Shown here: positions 58,644 through 64,000 of the stretch, piece after piece
Position numbering within the stretch: the stretch's first letter is position 1
Layout: each line of letters starts with the position of its first letter
Assembly: GCF_950023065.1 (NCBI RefSeq)
Contig: NC_088681.1
Location: 37,730,836-37,794,835 of the forward strand
Direction of reading: 5' to 3'
From: Planococcus citri
Lineage: Eukaryota > Arthropoda > Insecta > Hemiptera > Pseudococcidae
DNA length: 64,000 bases
Notes under the pieces: generated by a model
Databases searched by the model: none
Told to the model about the DNA's origin: nothing
What the model saw: only the letters and a program-made list of their open reading frames with translations
Translations under genes and position numbers: made by a program

Positions 58644-61600
58644 TCCACGTCTTGACGCTTAGAAGTTAGAAGAAGCAGAAAAAAAAAGAAACCAGTACAG
58701 CCACGCTGTATGATTCGTTGCATTTGAAAGTAACTTAAGCACAAAACATCCCCTCCGTAAATCTAATTTCATTTTTGCCCATTCGTACGTAGTAATTAGC
58801 TTCGTAGCTTCGGTTTAAATAGTATAATTTTTTTAGTTGAGGAAAAAATGACATAAACTACTAACAAAGGTATCTCAATAGCGTAGGATTAATTAATTCG
58901 CGAAGAAATGAATAAAATTGGCAGATCGAGTATCCGCGTTGTATAAATAAGCGCGGTACTCCGGTGAAAAAGTATGATTTTTCGATACGAGCGTATGGAG
59001 ATAATATTTTTAACATAATTCATTTTAGTTCCAGTGCCTTGCTTGTGTACTATTAATTTCGTATAATATTAAATTTTATATAGTTTGGACGCGTCAATGA
59101 ACGAATTTTAAAGAAAAAAACCCCATTTTATAAGTCGACGGCCGTATTCGCGTTTAAATGTTAATTTTTCTTGTGTCCCAGTATCCCTTAAATCTTTTCC
59201 ATGTCCGCTGCATTTCTTTTTTTTTCGAAAGACCGTACGACCTTTTGTGCCCTGAAAAGATCCGATAAATGGAATTTGAGAACATTTCCTGTGTGAAATC
59301 GTACCGTACGATTTACAGGGAACTTCGTCAACGTGATTAAAATTTTGAAATTTCACCTCGTTCGATTTCTCGCGGGCACTAAACGGTCAAACATCACGTT
59401 GTATGAATTTTTAATTAGGACGTTACATTTCGTTATAAATTAAGGTTTAGTTAATCGACGAAAATATTAGCTTAAGTTTTAGTAATCGAGATTCGTTTGA
59501 CGAATTTACTTATTTTTTTTTGTTGGTATTTTGTTTTTCTCGCGTTTCGAACTTTTCAAAGTAAAAATCGACAGTATTATTTTGTTCGCTTTCTATGCTT
59601 TCATTGTATTCTCTCTCTCTCTCTCTCTCTCTCTCCTTTTTTCTTTCTTTATTTTTCTATTATTTATTTTTAACGCCAATTTATCAAATGAAACGTATTA
59701 AATGCATTTAAAAAAATCTCTCGAACGGCGAATGATACACATCATTCGTTAGTTTGGCTTTTTATCTTATTATAATATTATTGTTTTCTTTTTTCGCTTT
59801 TTGTTTCGTTTTTTTTAGTCATGTGTTTTCGTTTTTATTATTCTATTTGTAATGTTTAACTTACCTAGTCTTTTAGTTTTTATATATTCCAATGTGTAAT
59901 TTTAACAGATTTCTTTTTTCTAGTATTAAGATTATTAGGCCAATCGAAAGATGAATTTCGCATTTATTAAAACGAGAGAACCTATAGAATGATTTGTCCA
60001 AAAAAAAAAACCGAAACCGAAGACGAGTCTAGATAAAAAAAGGATAGTCGCGTGCTCTTTTTTTCAATATCCAGGACGTTCCGTTCGTTCCGTCCATCAT
60101 ATCGCATATTTGCGTTATTTAAGGTGTATTTTATTGTGTATCGTAGGTGTGCCTGAATGTGCGAAGCTGAAATGAAAGAGAGAATTTATTGGACAAGGTG
60201 TGTTTGGGCCGGAGGCGCGGATAAATTTATTATTATGTAAATATGTATGTAATTTTTATCTTCTTCGTTTGTTTTTTTTCTCCTTTCGTTTTTGGTTTAC
60301 GACTGAAGCGCACACAAAAATTGTACCGAAGATACGAGAAGGTATCGTTAAATGTCTTATTAATTTACCATGAAAAAATTATTATTAATTACATAAAATG
60401 CACCATCGTTAGTACAAATTGAAAAAATTTTCATGTTAGACCAATTTTAAAATATGTAGGTAATTTTTCGTCTTGTTTCGCGTCGCGTCGCTTTTATCGT
60501 AATTTATTAAGTCGATGTTTTAAGCAATGTCCGGTCGATACGAGTGAACAAATGTTGTGATTTTATTTCCCTACCTAAGCGTCATCCCGTTACAAATTTC
60601 GTTTTTTATTTTTGTTTTTGTTTTTGTTTTTGTTTTTTTACATCATTCCTCGTGAATGGACGAATTCGCGAAATTGGCTAATAATCTGTGTGTTTTATTC
60701 ATCTTTTTTTTTCTTCTATTAACGGACTTTTTGAGGTCAAGTACCATACCATAATCGCTTTTATATGTTAATTGGTTGAGTTTTTGTTTGTGTTTTATTA
60801 TGATTTTTTTTTCGTTCGTTCATATTTAATACTCAGATGTGTTTTAATGTTTAATTTCTCTTTGTATCGTTGAGTTTTTAGTTTTGTTGTATGTAATTTC
60901 GTTGTTTGTGTTATTTGTAATTGACGTGGTGTTGGTGGCGCCGAAATTGGTGAATAAGTCGATAAGGAGTGCTTGAGGAGAGCCTGCTTCTCGGTATGGA
61001 AGCGAATTGAATGATGAGGGATCGATTATTTTTACAAGGTGATTCCGAAAACATCTGCTTTGCTCTTTAAATCGTTCCTGCAACATGAATGTTGAGTGAT
61101 TTTGGGGTTATTGTGAGTTGGTTGGAGTGAGAACTCGCGAGAAAGCATTATTTGATTGTGACGAAGAAGAGATCATTTCACTGAAGTGGTTTAAAAAGAG
61201 ATTAAAGGAAGTTGAGAGAGTTTTGAGTACAATTTTGGAGTGATTTGCATCCCATGTTATGGAGTTTTACTTACTCAGTGGATTGAATGGCTGGAAACCT
61301 TACCACATTGATCCATCAGATAAGTCGAATTTATGCCTTGTGTGTGATTAGTTGTCTATTTATCGTTTTGAAGGTTTTTAGAATGTTTCTGAATCACCTT
61401 GTATAAAAATATACTTGTGTACATTTCGTAGAGAGACCTATTTGAGTATTCCTCTTTTCAAATACCCTATTAGAGAATAGAGAAACGAAACTGGAGTCGA
61501 TTAATAACGATCTCGTTTGCAAAAATGCAAAATAAAACGTGAAACATGATGTAACTTTCGTAGCTAGAATAATACAGTATTTATTCGTAATTAATAGAAT

Positions 61601-63460
61601 GAGTTTGAATGTTTTAAACGTATGCTAAGTAAGATTTGACGATAGTCGAAGTATAAATTATAAGAATAGAGCAGTGTGAGAACTGAGAAGTATATATTTC
61701 TAGTTCTAGAAATATTTGATTTTGCGAGTGATGAGTGTATTTTTTTTTGCAATTAGGATTCTGTGTTTGAAAAAAGGTAATATTTTCTGCGATGGAATTA
61801 CCTAAAGTTCAGTTTTTTTTTTGTTTTTTTTTCTTGATTTATTCGTTTGTTTTCGATAGACTTCTTTTATACTTCGATATCAGTGGCGATTATGTCGCAA
61901 GTACTAATTACCTATTTTGTTTTCATTTATTATTATTTTTTTTCTCGAAAAATCTGTTTCCTACATAAACTCGCATGACGAAATAAGAAAAAAACTCGAA
62001 ATCCCTATAAACGAACTTACGTACCGCAACGAACAGTTTTATTAATAAAAACATAGCACCTCATTTTCCTACCTATGTATCCGAACCAGATGTGATATCG
62101 TACAAGATCCTAGACGTATATTATTTACGAAACATATATAAAAATCGGTTATTTATTTCCTATTTTTACAAATACAATTTTGAACCTCGCAGTCGACAAA
62201 AAAATTATCGATATTTTCGTTTCGCACAAATAACCAGAATACTTTTAAACGTACTCGAATTTTGTTCATTGGTTTGATTTTTTTTTACTTACCTCATTCT
62301 CGCCTGACATATTGTTGTATCAAATCCTCCTCCTGTTACCAGGTTCTGTTACCTATCTCTTCATTTACTTCTTCTGTGGTATATCGAAAGATTCGCGTAT
62401 TTTTTAGAGCAAAAGAATATTTGAATCGCACAAAAATCTTGTTCAAAGCGTAGACAGTATTAAACCGAACAATATTATAAATCTTGCCGATTATAGTTCT
62501 TATAAAACAAGAACATTTTTAAGATCAAATTATTCGTTAAGATTAATTATAAAGAAAATTTGTTTTTTGCATTTATGATTTTATTTATCTTCTACCTTTT
62601 AATGGCAAATTTTACGAGTTCGTTTAAAATGCATTTTTTACTTGTGTTTTTTCTTTTGATTTATTTACTTTTTTTTTGAGGTTTTCGTTTTGTTTATTTA
62701 TTTTTATTATTATAGTGGTATTTATACATATACGAGTAAAGGTATTATACTACATAGGTATTGGTCAACTACCACCTATAAATAAATGCATCACGTAAGT
62801 TATGTATGTATTATACCATCACATCAAGTTCCAATAATGTAGTATTTGTGTAAATGTCGTCGAATTCGTGATATAAGTTTTCTAAATGAAAGTTATTTTT
62901 TTAATCGAAAAGAATAATTCGGATAATATGAACTCGTACGTACGCATACTATATTATAATATTCTAGTCCTAACGTACAATGTATTTTTTTTTTTTTTTT
63001 TTTTTTTGAGAATTTGTTAACGTACTCGTATAATTATTGGATGTTACCTTGCGATATTCGTAATAACTTGGAAAATTGATTGTTGAGTTGCTATAAATTT
63101 TAAGTACATTTATGTAGATTTTTACCATTTATGGCGCACCCCCATGATCAGAGTTTAATTCGCGTTTACTTACCTCTCGAAATCAAATTGGTTTGATACC
63201 TAACGATTTCATAATCGTATGGAAAATCGAGTACATCGTACGATGATGTATTCATACCTACCTACGCGAATAACGCGGATGAAATGCTTGAATTTATAAC
63301 TTTTTTTTTGTTTGTTTTTGATTTTACTTAATTTGTTTTTTGTTTCGTTGATACTAGTGATTGTATTTTTAAAAAATGAATTCCATGATACTGGTATGAC
63401 CGTAGTACACCGTTTCTTTATGTAATAAACTTCTTTAATAAAGAATGTGTTGTAAACGCT
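58644..63460 (+). other. Probable long 3' UTR of the PKC gene
   Basis: No coding exon is visible for 4.8 kb downstream of the kinase stop codon. Two strong AATAAA signals lie at 63424-63429 and 63437-63442, so the transcript could run to about 63455. Earlier AATAAA copies could give shorter forms, for example near 58910 and 61530. It contains a (TC)n microsatellite at about 59610-59634, a TTTTG array near 60603-60637 and a poly(T) run near 62990-63007. Assignment to this gene is inferred from position only. Confidence 0.45.
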
Positions 63461-64000
63461 TTACATATCGGTGTTTGTTTATTTCTATGGTCATTGTGGA
63501 TTACTTACTGCGGGTTTGAATGAACTGGATGAGAAAATAGGGGAAATCAGGGGATCTATACGATGGGCTGCTGAACTGAAGCTGTTATGAGGTTTGGAAA
63601 TATTAATGCACTACTAACATAAGCTAAACTTCAAAGTGCTGAACTCGGACCTTGCACTCGATTACTTTTGCTAACTTTTTCAAAGGTATCTACGTATCTA
63701 CTAAAAGTACATTTCGGCTCAAAAGATTTTCAAAAATTTAATAATTTTTTCAAATCTGAGTCTAAAAAAAAAAAAAAAATGAACAATATCTATTAACAAG
63801 TGATTTTGGGGCAGTACCTACACTTATTTTTACAAGGTCGCACATTTTGCTAAAATTGTCGAAACTATTGTTAAGATTGTCCAAAAAAGTTGTTTCATGC
63901 CAAAAATTGTGAAAATTGTCACATTCTTGCAAAAACTTCCATAACGTCTTTTATATTTTACCAAAATTGCTCAAAAGTCTTTCTTTTTTGCCAATAGCTT
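63461..64000. other. Downstream flank with dispersed repeat
   Basis: No gene is visible. The last 160 bp repeat TTTGCCAAAATTG-type units related to those in the last PKC intron. The first bases of the window (TTTTTTGCCAATTTGTAAA) look similar, but the match is too short to interpret. Confidence 0.4.

Noticed and set aside
60844..61086. 80-codon minus-strand frame
   Set aside because: Poly-Asn/Thr-like low complexity in the presumed PKC 3' UTR; no supporting signals.
1..64000. tRNA, rRNA or other structural RNA genes
   Set aside because: A reading by eye found no cloverleaf-like or rRNA-like segment; small RNA genes could still be missed without a covariance-model search.

Overview
This is a stretch of an insect nuclear genome: AT-rich, with many short GT-AG introns, conserved animal genes and dense transposon insertions. 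The single-copy gene set and the many short runs of GTAGGTAC/TACCTACC fit an insect. A sap-feeding hemipteran such as a scale insect or mealybug is my guess, but nothing here proves the order.

Region 1 (1-22.8 kb) is ordinary gene space. In order it holds thiamin pyrophosphokinase (+), TRAPPC6 (-), heparan-sulfate glucuronyl C5-epimerase (+), BBS1 (-) with an uninterrupted MOB4 gene inside its first intron (-), ZNHIT1 (+), a four-pass membrane protein resembling TMEM179 (-), about 6.7 kb without recognisable genes that carries a 916-bp TA-flanked DNA transposon relic, glutamine-dependent NAD synthetase (-), and a roadblock-type dynein light chain (-). I rebuilt exons by hand from splice signals. 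For BBS1, TPK, TRAPPC6, NADSYN1, ZNHIT1, PPP1R21 and PKC the reading frame stays open across every junction and the total length matches the known families.

Region 2 (22,986-47,825) is one very large insertion: a minus-strand Ty3/gypsy-type LTR retrotransposon with 426-bp LTRs, a primer-binding site, a polypurine tract and a matching 4-bp target duplication (AGTC) at its outer edges. It is 24.8 kb long today because at least six other elements sit inside it. These are an 870-bp element with 54-bp perfect inverted repeats, a 180-bp Tourist-like MITE, an 8.4-kb foldback element with minisatellite arms, a 515-bp hAT-type MITE, a 1,119-bp Transib-like element whose ends begin with CACAGTG, and a 1,083-bp hAT-type element that splits gag. 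Without them the retrotransposon would be about 12.7 kb. It carries gag, a 1,917-residue pol reached by a probable -1 frameshift at A AAA AAC, and a third, broken and probably spliced ORF after pol.

Pol is the most unusual object in the window. Besides the usual protease, reverse transcriptase, RNase H and integrase, it has a second, catalytically complete RNase H placed between the integrase catalytic core and the integrase GPY/F tail. The first RNase H seems to have lost active-site aspartates. That would be a convergent parallel to the retroviral tether plus new RNase H arrangement.

Region 3 (47.8-64 kb) returns to gene space with PPP1R21 (+, 15 exons, a FERRY/Rab5-effector subunit) and the novel protein kinase C of the epsilon/Pkc98E type (+, 14 coding exons). 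After the kinase comes a probable 4.8-kb 3' UTR.

There is no operon logic here. The host genes serve unrelated housekeeping, trafficking, ciliary and signalling roles. Neighbouring divergent pairs (TRAPPC6/GLCE, BBS1/ZNHIT1) probably share promoter regions.
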